The notes beneath the pieces are model-generated. The model worked only from the letters and a program-made list of their open reading frames with translations, was not told the DNA's origin and did not search any database. From positions 124,001 to 188,000 of the forward strand of contig JAZNSN010000081.1 in the NCBI GenBank assembly GCA_045591315.1: a stretch of DNA of 64,000 nucleotides, read 5' to 3'. Origin of the DNA: HGM04593 sp045591315 (GTDB lineage Bacteria; Bacteroidota; Bacteroidia; Bacteroidales; Bacteroidaceae). Positions 25,562 to 34,652 of this stretch are shown in pieces. The first letter of the stretch is position 1; each line of letters begins with the position of its first letter. A program made the translations under genes and the position numbers.

Positions 25562-26712
25562 TTCAGTTTCTCCTTCTTTCTGCGGGTCTCTTTCTCTATG
25601 TATGCATCGGCAAGCATGATAACCTCGTTGGCGATATCTTCTGCTGCGTTCGGTTTGCCAAGCTTCTCTATATTTGTCTCAAGTGTTGCAATGCGTTCAT
25701 CGTCGTTCACTGTTTCAATGGCTTTTGCTATTAGCTCTTCCTTGACTTTTGCATCGGCTACATATATGGCGGCATCCTTGTCAACCAGGGCCATGGCATT
25801 CTTTGTCTGATGGTCTTCTGACACGTTCGGTGACGGTACAAGTATCACAGCCTTGCCGATAAGGGCGAACTCCGATATCGAGCCTGCGCCGGCACGTGAA
25901 ACTACAAGGTTGGCTGCGCTAAGGGCGTTTGCCATGTTCGAAACGAAATCAGTTATTATAAGGTTGTCCGGTTTGCCTGCTGCAGCTGCTCTTTCCTTCA
26001 TCTCCTCGAAATAAAGTTTTCCGGTCTGCCATACGAACTGTATATCCTTGTTGTTTCTTATAAGCTCAATATTCGCTATCACTCCTTCATTGATGCTTCT
26101 TGCTCCCAGGCTTCCGCCTACAATGAGAATACATTTCTTGTTCTCGTCAAGACCCATCGATTTCATGGCGTCCTTGCGGTTGGCACGCATATCCAGAAGG
26201 CTCTTGCGTACAGGGTTGCCGGTAAGCTTTATCTTCTCGTGCGGGAAGAAACGTTCCATGCCGTCGTATGCTACACAAATCATCTTTGCTCTTTTCGACA
26301 GTATCTTGTTAGTTACTCCAGCGTAGGAGTTCTGCTCCTGGATAAGTGTCGGAATATTCATGCTTGCCGCCATTTTCAATGTCGGTCCGCTGGCATAGCC
26401 TCCGACTCCGACAGCGACCTGAGGTGCAAAATCCTTGATAATCTTCTTTGCCATGCGCTGGCTTTTGAAGATGAGCCAAAGTACCTTGAGATTCTTCAGA
26501 AGATTCTTCCGGTTAAAACCGGCAATGGGTAACCCTATGATATCATATCCGGCATCCGGGACTCTCTGCATCTCCATTCTGTTGTCGGCACCAACAAACA
26601 GAATCTTTGCCTCCGGGTGCTTGCTTCGTATGGTGTCGGCTATTGACAATGCCGGAAAGATATGCCCTCCAGTTCCTCCACCGCTTATTATTATCCTGTA
26701 CTCCTTTTTCAT
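25558..26712 (-). CDS. murG: UDP-GlcNAc:undecaprenyl-PP-MurNAc-pentapeptide GlcNAc transferase
   Basis: A 384-residue GT28 transferase at the cytoplasmic face of the membrane that converts lipid I to lipid II. The first glycine-rich loop IISGGGTGGHIFPALSIAD and the second SLGARSINEG are intact, and the donor-site region VVSRAGAGSISEFALIGKAVILVPSP is typical. The C-terminus is long and basic (EKETRRKKEKLK). It overlaps murC by four bases. Confidence 0.97.
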   Translation of the reverse strand: MKKEYRIIISGGGTGGHIFPALSIADTIRSKHPEAKILFVGADNRMEMQRVPDAGYDIIGLPIAGFNRKNLLKNLKVLWLIFKSQRMAKKIIKDFAPQVAVGVGGYASGPTLKMAASMNIPTLIQEQNSYAGVTNKILSKRAKMICVAYDGMERFFPHEKIKLTGNPVRKSLLDMRANRKDAMKSMGLDENKKCILIVGGSLGARSINEGVIANIELIRNNKDIQFVWQTGKLYFEEMKERAAAAGKPDNLIITDFVSNMANALSAANLVVSRAGAGSISEFALIGKAVILVPSPNVSEDHQTKNAMALVDKDAAIYVADAKVKEELIAKAIETVNDDERIATLETNIEKLGKPNAAEDIANEVIMLADAYIEKETRRKKEKLK

Positions 26713-26716
26713 AGCA

Positions 26717-27967
26717 TCAGATATTTTGTATTGTTATTGTCTCTATTTCCGGTGCACCGGAGTTGTTCCCATCATTCTCCTTTGTATCTGTTTTTCTCAA
26801 GCTTGCCTTGCGGGCATATCGGCTGATGCTGAGAATCATTCCGATATAAAGGCAGTTGATGAGTACTGATGTCCCTCCAAGGCTCATCAAGGGCAGTGGC
26901 TGTCCCGTAACGAAGCTTCCTGCTGAGATGAACATGTGCAATAGTGCCTGCATTGTTATTATCATTCCGACACCCATTACCAGATATGCCGGGTAGGGCT
27001 CGTCGCATTTCTTTGCAATCTTGCCGCATCGGTACAGTATTGTCAGGTAGAGCATCAGTACAAGAAATCCGCCGGCGAGTCCCAACTCCTCTATAATAAT
27101 GGCATAGATAAAATCGGAGTAGGCATGCGTGAGGTCCTTGCGGTGTACTGAGTTTCCTGGACCGCAACCGATAATGTTGCTTGATGCTACTGCAAAATTG
27201 GCATGTGTCCTCTGTCTGTTCCTGTCTGTTATTTCATATTTCTCAGGCGGTACAGGGGGCTTGAATGCTTCCTGTATGCGGTACTTCCATGTAACTACCT
27301 TTTTCCCGATATCGTATTTGGCAGCGCTGTCGGGTGTGAACAGAATAGCACTTATTCCAATGACGCATGTTATTATGGCTGTGCCCAGAATTGTAAGCAG
27401 TTGTTTTCCGGGCAGGCGTCCTACGAACATCATGAAGTATATCGTAAGCAACAGTATGGCCGCTGTTGACAGGTTCTCCTTGAGTATGAGCAGTACTGGA
27501 AGTATGCAATACAGCATTATGCGTTTCAATGCGAAACGGTCAGTCCCCTCTTCGTCCTGGTGCTGTGTCATTATGAGTGCCGTTACCATGACTAATCCCA
27601 TCTTTGCCAGTTCCATTGGCTGGAATGTCATTCCCATGATGCTTATCCAACGCGCACTGTCGTTTATTTTGGAACTGGTATCGAACTGTGCCCAAATGAG
27701 TCCTGCCACACCAAGCCAGTATATGGCAAGGGTAAGCTTTCTTATCCATGATACCTTCATGTTGTGCATGAACCAGACGACAACCATTCCGGCAATAAGG
27801 AATACGGAATGCTTTATGATAGGAAGCCAATAGCTGCCCTGTTTATACCCTTCCCTGGCTGTCGCACTGAACACTTCTACCCAAGAAATGGCACAAATAA
27901 TGAAGAAGACAGCCCAGATGACCTTGTCTCCCTTGAACAGTATTTTCTTTATCTGATCTCCTCCCAT
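26717..27967 (-). CDS. ftsW: Septal peptidoglycan glycosyltransferase FtsW (SEDS)
   Basis: A 416-residue polytopic SEDS protein with about ten membrane helices. It polymerises lipid II at the septum with FtsI. Family landmarks are ARWISIMGMTFQPMELAKMGLV and FIYAIIIEELGLAGGFLVL and, near the end, PLMSLGGTSVLINCLYIGMIL. A long loop between them holds the conserved YKRIQEAF-like region (WKYRIQEAFKPPVPPEKYE). A hydrophilic tail of about 30 residues follows the last helix. It lies four bases from murG and nine from murD. Confidence 0.95.
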   Translation of the reverse strand: MGGDQIKKILFKGDKVIWAVFFIICAISWVEVFSATAREGYKQGSYWLPIIKHSVFLIAGMVVVWFMHNMKVSWIRKLTLAIYWLGVAGLIWAQFDTSSKINDSARWISIMGMTFQPMELAKMGLVMVTALIMTQHQDEEGTDRFALKRIMLYCILPVLLILKENLSTAAILLLTIYFMMFVGRLPGKQLLTILGTAIITCVIGISAILFTPDSAAKYDIGKKVVTWKYRIQEAFKPPVPPEKYEITDRNRQRTHANFAVASSNIIGCGPGNSVHRKDLTHAYSDFIYAIIIEELGLAGGFLVLMLYLTILYRCGKIAKKCDEPYPAYLVMGVGMIITMQALLHMFISAGSFVTGQPLPLMSLGGTSVLINCLYIGMILSISRYARKASLRKTDTKENDGNNSGAPEIETITIQNI

Positions 27968-27976
27968 ATTATGACG

Positions 27977-29308
27977 TTATAGTTTGCATACACATTCTTT
28001 GAACTGTTTTCCTCTGTCTTCGTAGCTGTTGAACAGGTCGAAGCTGGCACAGCATGGGCTAAGCAACACTGTTTCTCCGCTTTTTGCCATTCTGTATGCA
28101 GTTTCTACACACTCCTGCATTGAGTGGGTATCGGCTATTGGCAATCCTGTATTTCCGAAGAAGTCCAGCAGCTTGCTGTTGTCGGCACCTAGGAATATAA
28201 GTCCGCAACACTTCTCCTTTACTAGTTCTTCAATCTCGCTGTAGTCGTTTCCTTTATCCTTTCCGCCTAGAATGAGTACGGTCTTTGCTTTCATGCTCTG
28301 CAGTGCATACCAGCAACTGTTCACGTTGGTTGCTTTTGAGTCGTTGATGTACTCCACACCGTTTACCTTTGCAACCTTTTCTAAGCGGTGCTCGACACCG
28401 GTAAACGATTTCAGGGCTTCACGTATTGTCTCTTTGCGTATGCCGGCCACGTTTGCCGATATGCCGGCAGCCATGGAATTGTATATGTTGTGCTTGCCGG
28501 TAATCGAAAGTTCTTCAAGCTCCATGTTGAACGGTACAGGTTCTGTAAACACAATCATCTCCTCCTCGGTATATGCTGCTATTCCGGCCTGCTTCTCTTC
28601 GGCAAAAGGGTATAGTTTCCCGTGCTTGTATTTAGGCAACTCTTTCTGTATTATCGGGTCATCGTACCAAAACACGAAGGCGTCTTCCGGTTTCTGGTTC
28701 TGCAGAATGCGGAACTTGGCGTCTATATAGTTCTGCATCTCATAGCCGTAGCGGTCAAGGTGGTCCGGTGTGATATTCATCAGGACAGCGACGTTTGCGC
28801 GGAATTCGTACATGTTGTCGAGCTGGAAACTGCTCAGCTCCACTATGTAATAATCCTTGTCATCCTCTGCCACCTGAAGTGCAAGGCTGCTGCCGATGTT
28901 CCCGGCCAAACCGACGTTAAGCCCGGCTTCGCGGAATATATGGTATATCAGCGATGTCGTCGTTGTCTTTCCGTTACTTCCGGTTATACATATCATTTTT
29001 GCCTTTGTGTAGCGCCCTGCAAACTCTATTTCCGATATGACAGGTATGCCTGCGTCCTTAATCTTTACGATTATGGGTGCCTCATCGGGTATGCCCGGAC
29101 TTTTTATGACTTCACCTGCATTCAGTATGAGCTCTTCCGTATGTTTCTTCTCTTCCCATTCAATATTGTGCTTGTCAAGCAGTTCCTTGTACTTATCGGC
29201 AATGCCCCCGAAGTCCGATACAAAAACATCGAATTCCAGTTTCTTTGCCAACACGGCAGCTCCGCTGCCGCTCTCGCCTGCTCCCAGAACAACTATCCGT
29301 CTCTCCAT
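27977..29308 (-). CDS. murD: UDP-N-acetylmuramoylalanine--D-glutamate ligase
   Basis: A 443-residue cytosolic Mur ligase that adds D-glutamate. The N-terminal domain starts RRIVVLGAGESGSGAAVLAKK. The ATP loop is ITGSNGKTTTTSLIYHIF. ELSSFQLDNM and NITPDHLDRYG are typical of MurD. The C-terminal GVEHRLEKVAKVNGVEYINDSKATN and VLLSPCCASFDLF complete it. Stop of mraY is directly followed by this... the murD ATG is adjacent to the mraY stop without a gap on the opposite order of transcription (mraY is upstream). Confidence 0.
   Translation of the reverse strand: MERRIVVLGAGESGSGAAVLAKKLEFDVFVSDFGGIADKYKELLDKHNIEWEEKKHTEELILNAGEVIKSPGIPDEAPIIVKIKDAGIPVISEIEFAGRYTKAKMICITGSNGKTTTTSLIYHIFREAGLNVGLAGNIGSSLALQVAEDDKDYYIVELSSFQLDNMYEFRANVAVLMNITPDHLDRYGYEMQNYIDAKFRILQNQKPEDAFVFWYDDPIIQKELPKYKHGKLYPFAEEKQAGIAAYTEEEMIVFTEPVPFNMELEELSITGKHNIYNSMAAGISANVAGIRKETIREALKSFTGVEHRLEKVAKVNGVEYINDSKATNVNSCWYALQSMKAKTVLILGGKDKGNDYSEIEELVKEKCCGLIFLGADNSKLLDFFGNTGLPIADTHSMQECVETAYRMAKSGETVLLSPCCASFDLFNSYEDRGKQFKECVCKL
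27977..29308 (-). CDS. murD: UDP-N-acetylmuramoyl-L-alanine:D-glutamate ligase
   Basis: A 443-residue cytosolic Mur ligase that adds D-glutamate to UDP-MurNAc-L-Ala. The N-terminal domain starts RRIVVLGAGESGSGAAVLA, the ATP loop is ITGSNGKTTTTSLIYHIF, the central domain has ELSSFQLDNM and NITPDHLDRYG, and the C-terminal domain has YINDSKATNVNSCWYAL and VLLSPCCASFDLF, all MurD-type. Its ATG abuts the mraY stop codon with no spacer, and ftsW starts nine bases after its own stop, so it sits in the middle of a tightly packed transcript. Confidence 0.97.
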   Translation of the reverse strand: MERRIVVLGAGESGSGAAVLAKKLEFDVFVSDFGGIADKYKELLDKHNIEWEEKKHTEELILNAGEVIKSPGIPDEAPIIVKIKDAGIPVISEIEFAGRYTKAKMICITGSNGKTTTTSLIYHIFREAGLNVGLAGNIGSSLALQVAEDDKDYYIVELSSFQLDNMYEFRANVAVLMNITPDHLDRYGYEMQNYIDAKFRILQNQKPEDAFVFWYDDPIIQKELPKYKHGKLYPFAEEKQAGIAAYTEEEMIVFTEPVPFNMELEELSITGKHNIYNSMAAGISANVAGIRKETIREALKSFTGVEHRLEKVAKVNGVEYINDSKATNVNSCWYALQSMKAKTVLILGGKDKGNDYSEIEELVKEKCCGLIFLGADNSKLLDFFGNTGLPIADTHSMQECVETAYRMAKSGETVLLSPCCASFDLFNSYEDRGKQFKECVCKL

Positions 29309-30565
29309 TTATCTTATCTTTAGTGTCATCAGGGTTATGGCAGCCATAATGATTGTCACAATCCAGAAGCGTATTGTTACCTTAGACTCATGCAAAGGCC
29401 TTTCGGGACCTTTGAAAATATATGTGCAATCCTTGTCCAGCTTCTCCTCCTCTACATTGTAGTGGTGGTGAAGTGGGGTGCGTCTGAAAATTCTCTGCTT
29501 TATGCCTTTCCTTTTTCCTCTCTTGAAGTATGCAACCTGCAATATTACGGACATATTCTCGGCTACGAATATGCCGCATAGCAGTACTAGCAGAATTTCC
29601 TTGTGAAGCAGGATGGCAATAACGCCAATAATGCCACCGATGGTAAGACTTCCGGTATCCCCCATGAATACCTGTGCCGGGAATGAGTTGTACCACAGGA
29701 AGCCTATCAGCGCACCGATGAAGGCAAAGGTGAAGATAACGACTTCCTCTCCTCCTGGCAAGAACATTATGTTCAGGTACTCGGCCCAATTCACATGGCT
29801 CGATACGTATGCCAGCACTGCTAATGCTACACCTATTATCGCGGCATTGCCGGCAAGCATTCCGTCCATGCCGTCATTCAAGTTGGCTCCGTTGGAAACG
29901 GCTGTCACCACGATTATTGTAACGACAACAAACAGAATCCACCCTGCGATTTCCTTATACTCTCCGCAGAACGACATTATTTCGCTATAGTCGAGATTGT
30001 GGTTCTTTATGAACGGTATGGTGGTTTTTGTAAGCTTTTCGGGTGTACTGCGGTGCCGTACCTCTTCGGTATTGTTTTTGTTTACCGTAATATTCTCACG
30101 CATTACAGCCTGTGGACTGAAGTACAATGCAAGGCCGATAAATAGTCCGAGACCTACCTGCGCCACAATTTTTATCTTTCCCGATATTCCGTCCTTGTTC
30201 TTCTTGAAAGTCTTTATGTAGTCATCGGCGAATCCTAGTATTCCAAGCCATACGGTGGTGAGCAGAAGCAATAGCATATATATGTTGTTCAGCTTTCCTA
30301 CCAACAGGCATGGGACCAATATGGCAATGATTATGATAATGCCTCCCATGGTAGGTACGCCTGCCTTCAGGTTGTTCTTGTCGAACTCGCGTAAGGTCTC
30401 CGTAATCTGCTTCTTCTTGAAGTATCTGATGAGGCTGCTTCCGAACCATGTCGATACAATAAGGGCTATGACTATGGCGAGAAGGGCTCTGAATGATATG
30501 TAACCCATCAATCTAGCTCCAGGCAGGTCGGTATCCTTTATCAGGTCGAAAAGATAGTATAACAT
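29309..30565 (-). CDS. mraY: Phospho-N-acetylmuramoyl-pentapeptide transferase
   Basis: A 418-residue membrane enzyme with about ten helices that makes lipid I from UDP-MurNAc-pentapeptide and undecaprenyl phosphate. Catalytic signatures are present: LGFADDYIKTFKKNKDG (Asp pair), NGANLNDGMDGMLAGN, and FMGDTGSL followed by RRTPLHHHYN. It is about 60 residues longer than the E. coli enzyme because of an extra hydrophilic segment after AVMREN (roughly residues 155-215), as is usual in Bacteroidota. It lies nine bases downstream of murE. Confidence 0.97.
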   Translation of the reverse strand: MLYYLFDLIKDTDLPGARLMGYISFRALLAIVIALIVSTWFGSSLIRYFKKKQITETLREFDKNNLKAGVPTMGGIIIIIAILVPCLLVGKLNNIYMLLLLLTTVWLGILGFADDYIKTFKKNKDGISGKIKIVAQVGLGLFIGLALYFSPQAVMRENITVNKNNTEEVRHRSTPEKLTKTTIPFIKNHNLDYSEIMSFCGEYKEIAGWILFVVVTIIVVTAVSNGANLNDGMDGMLAGNAAIIGVALAVLAYVSSHVNWAEYLNIMFLPGGEEVVIFTFAFIGALIGFLWYNSFPAQVFMGDTGSLTIGGIIGVIAILLHKEILLVLLCGIFVAENMSVILQVAYFKRGKRKGIKQRIFRRTPLHHHYNVEEEKLDKDCTYIFKGPERPLHESKVTIRFWIVTIIMAAITLMTLKIR

Positions 30566-30574
30566 AGTTCCCGT

Positions 30575-32029
30575 TTATAAATTGAAAATTTCTTTAATAA
30601 CCTCTTTGTCATCGAAATGATGTTTTACACCGTTTATCTCCTGATAGTTCTCGTGTCCTTTCCCGGCAACGACAATGACGTCACCCTTTTGGGCAAGGGC
30701 ATAAGCTGTCCTTATAGCCTCCTTGCGGTCAGTAATGGCAAGTGTCTTTGCTCTCTGTTCCTCGTTCAGGCCTGCAAGCATGTCATTTATAATCTCCTGC
30801 GGCTCTTCTTTGCGTGGATTATCCGAGGTCAGGATAACTCTGTTGCTTCCCTTGACTGCTTCCTGAGCCATGATAGGTCTCTTGCCTTTATCCCTGTTTC
30901 CGCCTGCACCGACAACGGTTATAATGTTTCCGCGACCTCTAAGGACTTCATTTACAGTGCCGAGCACGTTCTTTATTGCATCAGGGGTATGTGCATAATC
31001 GACTACGGCAGAAATTCCGTTGCCTGAGTGTATGGTCTCAAAACGTCCCGAAACCGGTTTTAAGGTGCTTATTACGCGCAGTACCTCCTCCGGTTCCTTT
31101 CCGAGTTCAACGGCAGTTCCGAATATTGCCAACAGGTTACTTACGTTGAACCGACCTGTAAGCAAGGTTGTGAATTCGCGGTTGTTGAATTCAAGAACCA
31201 TGCCATCGAGGTGTGTCTCTACAATACGGCCCTTGTAGTCGCCTAATGTGCGTGCCGAGTATGTCTTTACTTCTCCTTTGCAGTTCTGTACCATGACCGG
31301 TCCGTTCTTGTCATCAAGATTGGTTATGGCGAATGCTTGGCGCGGAAGATTGTCGAAGAAACTTTTCTTTGCCTTAAGATAGTTATCCATGTTCTCGTGA
31401 TAGTCCAGATGGTCACGGGTGAGGTTCGTGAATATTCCGCCGGCAAATTCAAGTCCGCCAGTACGTTCCTGTGCAAGAGCATGTGAACTTACTTCCATAA
31501 ATGCATATTCGCATCCTTCTTCAACCATTTTCGCCAACAGTCTGTTGAGTGATATAGCATCGGGCGTAGTGTGTGTCGATGGATATGGCGTTCCGTTTAT
31601 ATAGTTGCATACGGTGGAAAGCAGTCCGCATCTATGCCCCATTTGTGTAAATATCTCATACAAGAGGGTCGCAATGGTTGTCTTGCCGTTAGTCCCTGTA
31701 ACACCTACAAGCCCCAATCTTTGAGAGGGATTACCGTAGAATGCAGTTGCCAGACGGCCGGTAGCATGCTGTGCATCATTCACCTTTACATACGCAACGT
31801 TCGGGTTCAACTTTTCGGGCATCTCTTCGCAGACGATTGCTGCAGCTCCTTTCTCCTCGGCAGCAGCTATGTAGGCATGCCCGTCTGTCTGTGTACCCTT
31901 GACAGCGATAAACACATCGCCCTCCTTCACAAGGCGGGAGTCGATGTTGATACCTTGTATCTCCGGTTCATCTTTCGGCAGTACCAGCCGGTTGTACTGA
32001 ATGTCTCTGAGCAGTTCGCTAAGTAGCAT
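30575..32029 (-). CDS. murE: UDP-MurNAc-tripeptide synthetase (meso-DAP type)
   Basis: A 484-residue cytosolic Mur ligase adding the third stem residue. The ATP loop is VTGTNGKTTIATLLYEIF. TTPDAISLNRLL and MEVSSHALAQERTGGLEF are MurE-type. The C-terminal TSDNPRKEEP contains DNPR, the motif that recognises meso-diaminopimelate rather than lysine, so the peptidoglycan should be of the DAP type. It is separated from ftsI by 23 bases. Confidence 0.97.
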   Translation of the reverse strand: MLLSELLRDIQYNRLVLPKDEPEIQGINIDSRLVKEGDVFIAVKGTQTDGHAYIAAAEEKGAAAIVCEEMPEKLNPNVAYVKVNDAQHATGRLATAFYGNPSQRLGLVGVTGTNGKTTIATLLYEIFTQMGHRCGLLSTVCNYINGTPYPSTHTTPDAISLNRLLAKMVEEGCEYAFMEVSSHALAQERTGGLEFAGGIFTNLTRDHLDYHENMDNYLKAKKSFFDNLPRQAFAITNLDDKNGPVMVQNCKGEVKTYSARTLGDYKGRIVETHLDGMVLEFNNREFTTLLTGRFNVSNLLAIFGTAVELGKEPEEVLRVISTLKPVSGRFETIHSGNGISAVVDYAHTPDAIKNVLGTVNEVLRGRGNIITVVGAGGNRDKGKRPIMAQEAVKGSNRVILTSDNPRKEEPQEIINDMLAGLNEEQRAKTLAITDRKEAIRTAYALAQKGDVIVVAGKGHENYQEINGVKHHFDDKEVIKEIFNL

Positions 32030-32052
32030 ATATGGTATATTTATGTTGTTCT

Positions 32053-34293
32053 TTATGTATTGGCAAGTATTAATCTTATGGCCTCTCCTTTAATGGCCTT
32101 TGTTCCGGGAACGATGCTTTGGGACTTGACTCTGCCGTATCCCTCTACTTGTACGTTCAGCCCGCGTTCCTGCATCAGGTATATCGCGTCTTTTGCTCCC
32201 ATTCCTGTAACGTTAGGTACAACTTCAATGTCAAGGTCTCTTGTCTTGAATGTTGCCTTTCCGTTCTTGTCGGTGCTGTATTCTCCCCAAACGAATTCAT
32301 CCTCCATATGTTCGGGATTGTCATTCTGCTTCAGGTTAAACTCCCTTAAAATATAGTCGGTATCTATCCTGTTGCCATTCTTGACTTTAGGGTTGTGTGT
32401 ATTGACGGTGTCTATAGCTGTCTCCAGAGGTGCCTGTAACTGTTTGGCCATTACTTTCTCGGCAATCTCCTTGAATGCAACGGCTGCACTGCTTCCTCCG
32501 CCGAGCTTGATTTTCTTGTCATCGGGCCTGGTGTCCTGTTTCTTGTCATACAGCATCTGTATGAGCAATGTATATTGGGGATCATCAGCAGGGAAGAATC
32601 CGCAGAAGCTCATCATCTTCTCGCTGTTGTCGTACTGCCCGGTTATGGAGTTCGGGATGTTTGCCGTGCCGGTTTTGCCTGCAACAAGCATCATGTCCGA
32701 TTTGGCCCTTTTGCCGGTTCCGTCCTTACCATTTACAACTTCTACAAGCAACTTCGTGACATCTTCTGCCGTTGATTTCGATATTACCTGCTCATTAAGG
32801 ACCTTTGTGGGGAACTCTTCAACAACAACTCCATCTTTCATGATTGCCTTGACGAGGCGTGGCTGCATCTGTCTTCCTCCGTTTGCAATTGTGTTGTAGA
32901 AGGCAATCATGCTTATTCCGGTCATTCCTACCGCATATCCGTATGACATTGAATTGAGGCTCAACGCATTCCATGATTTTGTCCCAGGAAGAGTAAGGTA
33001 TGATGTGGATTCGCTGTCAAGAACCTTGTAGTTCTGTGTGAGTCCCATGCGTATAAGGGTGTTGGTGTATTTTTGAGGGTCTTTTGCATAGGCTTTCCTT
33101 ATATATTGCACCATACCGATATTTGATGAGTACTTAAGTGTCTCTCCCATACTGTATTTCCCGGTTCCGTTGTCACGGTACATCTCGTCGGTAACAATCT
33201 TTCTGTTGAAGACACACTGCTTAGACGAGTATGAGGTAACAGAGTCGTTTATGTTCAACAGTCCGTCGTCCAATGCGGCAGTCAGTGCTACGGTCTTGAA
33301 TATTGAACCCGGTTCCATAAGTCTGCAGAATGCATGGTTTGGAGTGGGGTTGTTCGGAATGTTGTCGGTTGTCTCATAGTATGCTCCGTTCTTCAGACGG
33401 GTGAGGTTTACGACCGCCTTTATGTCACCGGTCCTGGTCTCCATCAGTATGGCCCAGCCGGCAGGAAGGTGGTGCTCTGCAAGAACTTTCTTTACCGCGT
33501 CCTCACAAATGTCGAGCATGTCCGAGTTTATTGTGGTTTGTATGTCCATGCCGTTCTCCGGTTCCACAATAATCCTTTTTATATATTTGCCGCCGACTTT
33601 CTCAATCCGCTTTATGCCTGGAATGCCACGCAGGTATTTGTCGTACTTCTTCTCAAGTCCGTTCAGTTCTTCGATAGCAACTCCGTTCTTTTCGGTATTT
33701 CGGACTATTCCGAAAGTGCTCATCCCGATATCATTGAAGATGTTCTTGCGTTCTATCTCCTCTTCAACGATAAGTCCGTTATATTTCTTTCCCATACGCA
33801 TTATGGGAAGCCTCTCCAGTCTCTTGTACTGGGTGTAAGAAATCTTGCGATTGTAGAGCCAGTGATATCTTTTCTTGTTGCGGAATCCGTACCAAAGGTC
33901 CTTTTCGAAATCTTCGGCCGATTTGTCGGGGAAGATGTCATTGAGTCCTGCGCTCAACTCTTTCAGCTCGTTTCTCCAGAGAGAATCCCTCATTGCAGTC
34001 GTTTTCTCTTCGTCCTTCCTGTCGTTCTTGTTGCTATATACGAAGTCGAGGTGTATCTTGTACTGCGGAAGGGTGCTTACAAGCAGCTCGCCATTGTCGT
34101 TCAGTATCTTTCCTCTTTTCGGAGGTTCCGGCGATTCCTTTCCGATATTCTTTTCCTTTATAATATTCCAATATCCTCTCATGAGTGTCATTTTCGAGAA
34201 TGCACACCACATGATGACAATACCCCACACAGCAAAAAAGAATATCACCAGCAGGTTGAAACGGAATATTACATTTGGTCGGAACTTGAACAT
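32053..34293 (-). CDS. ftsI: Septal penicillin-binding protein FtsI (PBP3) with PASTA domain
   Basis: A 746-residue transpeptidase that cross-links septal peptidoglycan together with FtsW. One membrane helix at about residues 12-32 precedes a pedestal domain (RGKILNDNGELLVS). The transpeptidase motifs are Ser330-x-x-Lys333 (EPGSIFK), Ser389-Ser390-Asn391 (SSN) and Lys540-Thr541-Gly542 (KTGT). The last ~65 residues form one PASTA domain (VVPNVTGMGAKDAIYLMQERG). PASTA on FtsI is normal in Bacteroidota. Its ATG overlaps the stop of ftsL by one base. Confidence 0.95.
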   Translation of the reverse strand: MFKFRPNVIFRFNLLVIFFFAVWGIVIMWCAFSKMTLMRGYWNIIKEKNIGKESPEPPKRGKILNDNGELLVSTLPQYKIHLDFVYSNKNDRKDEEKTTAMRDSLWRNELKELSAGLNDIFPDKSAEDFEKDLWYGFRNKKRYHWLYNRKISYTQYKRLERLPIMRMGKKYNGLIVEEEIERKNIFNDIGMSTFGIVRNTEKNGVAIEELNGLEKKYDKYLRGIPGIKRIEKVGGKYIKRIIVEPENGMDIQTTINSDMLDICEDAVKKVLAEHHLPAGWAILMETRTGDIKAVVNLTRLKNGAYYETTDNIPNNPTPNHAFCRLMEPGSIFKTVALTAALDDGLLNINDSVTSYSSKQCVFNRKIVTDEMYRDNGTGKYSMGETLKYSSNIGMVQYIRKAYAKDPQKYTNTLIRMGLTQNYKVLDSESTSYLTLPGTKSWNALSLNSMSYGYAVGMTGISMIAFYNTIANGGRQMQPRLVKAIMKDGVVVEEFPTKVLNEQVISKSTAEDVTKLLVEVVNGKDGTGKRAKSDMMLVAGKTGTANIPNSITGQYDNSEKMMSFCGFFPADDPQYTLLIQMLYDKKQDTRPDDKKIKLGGGSSAAVAFKEIAEKVMAKQLQAPLETAIDTVNTHNPKVKNGNRIDTDYILREFNLKQNDNPEHMEDEFVWGEYSTDKNGKATFKTRDLDIEVVPNVTGMGAKDAIYLMQERGLNVQVEGYGRVKSQSIVPGTKAIKGEAIRLILANT

Positions 34294-34652
34294 TATTTTT
34301 CTTCTTTTGGCTTTTCTATCTTATATATCGGTTTTGTGGCAACTTCTAGGTCGCTTTCTTTCTCATAGAGCAGTTTTTCTATTTCTGTCTGTCTGCTTTT
34401 GTAGGAAAATTCACTTCGCATTGTCAGGAGGTTGTTTCTCATTTCATCCCTCTTCTTTGTAAGCCGGTCTATCTTAAGCAGCTCCTGCTCATACTCATAA
34501 TGGTTGCTTACATAAATGAATGCATAGACAACTATAAGCGCAAGGAGCATCGCATTATTTGTTATGATATCGCTTATGAAAATGCGGCCACCCATTATGT
34601 AGTTGATGATTCCGCCTTTTTTCTTTTTCTTTTTTTTCATGTTGTCGCTCAT
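34293..34652 (-). CDS. ftsL: FtsL-like cell division protein
   Basis: A 119-residue bitopic protein in the ftsL position between rsmH and ftsI. The cytoplasmic start is very basic (MSDNMKKKKKKKGG), followed by a membrane helix (about residues 37-52, NAMLLALIVVYAFIYV) and a periplasmic coiled coil with heptad spacing (LLKIDRLTKKRDEMRNNLLTM). FtsL proteins have almost no conserved sequence, so the call rests on size, topology and gene order. It overlaps rsmH by four bases and ftsI by one. Confidence 0.85.
   Translation of the reverse strand: MSDNMKKKKKKKGGIINYIMGGRIFISDIITNNAMLLALIVVYAFIYVSNHYEYEQELLKIDRLTKKRDEMRNNLLTMRSEFSYKSRQTEIEKLLYEKESDLEVATKPIYKIEKPKEEK

Noticed and set aside
27977..29308. 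A first, poorly worded entry for murD with confidence 0 in the feature list
   Set aside because: It duplicates the murD entry that follows it; only the second one should be used.
33334..34368. Long open frame (344 codons) on the plus strand
   Set aside because: It is antisense to ftsI, which has intact catalytic motifs; composition is that of a shadow frame rich in Val, Leu and Cys.
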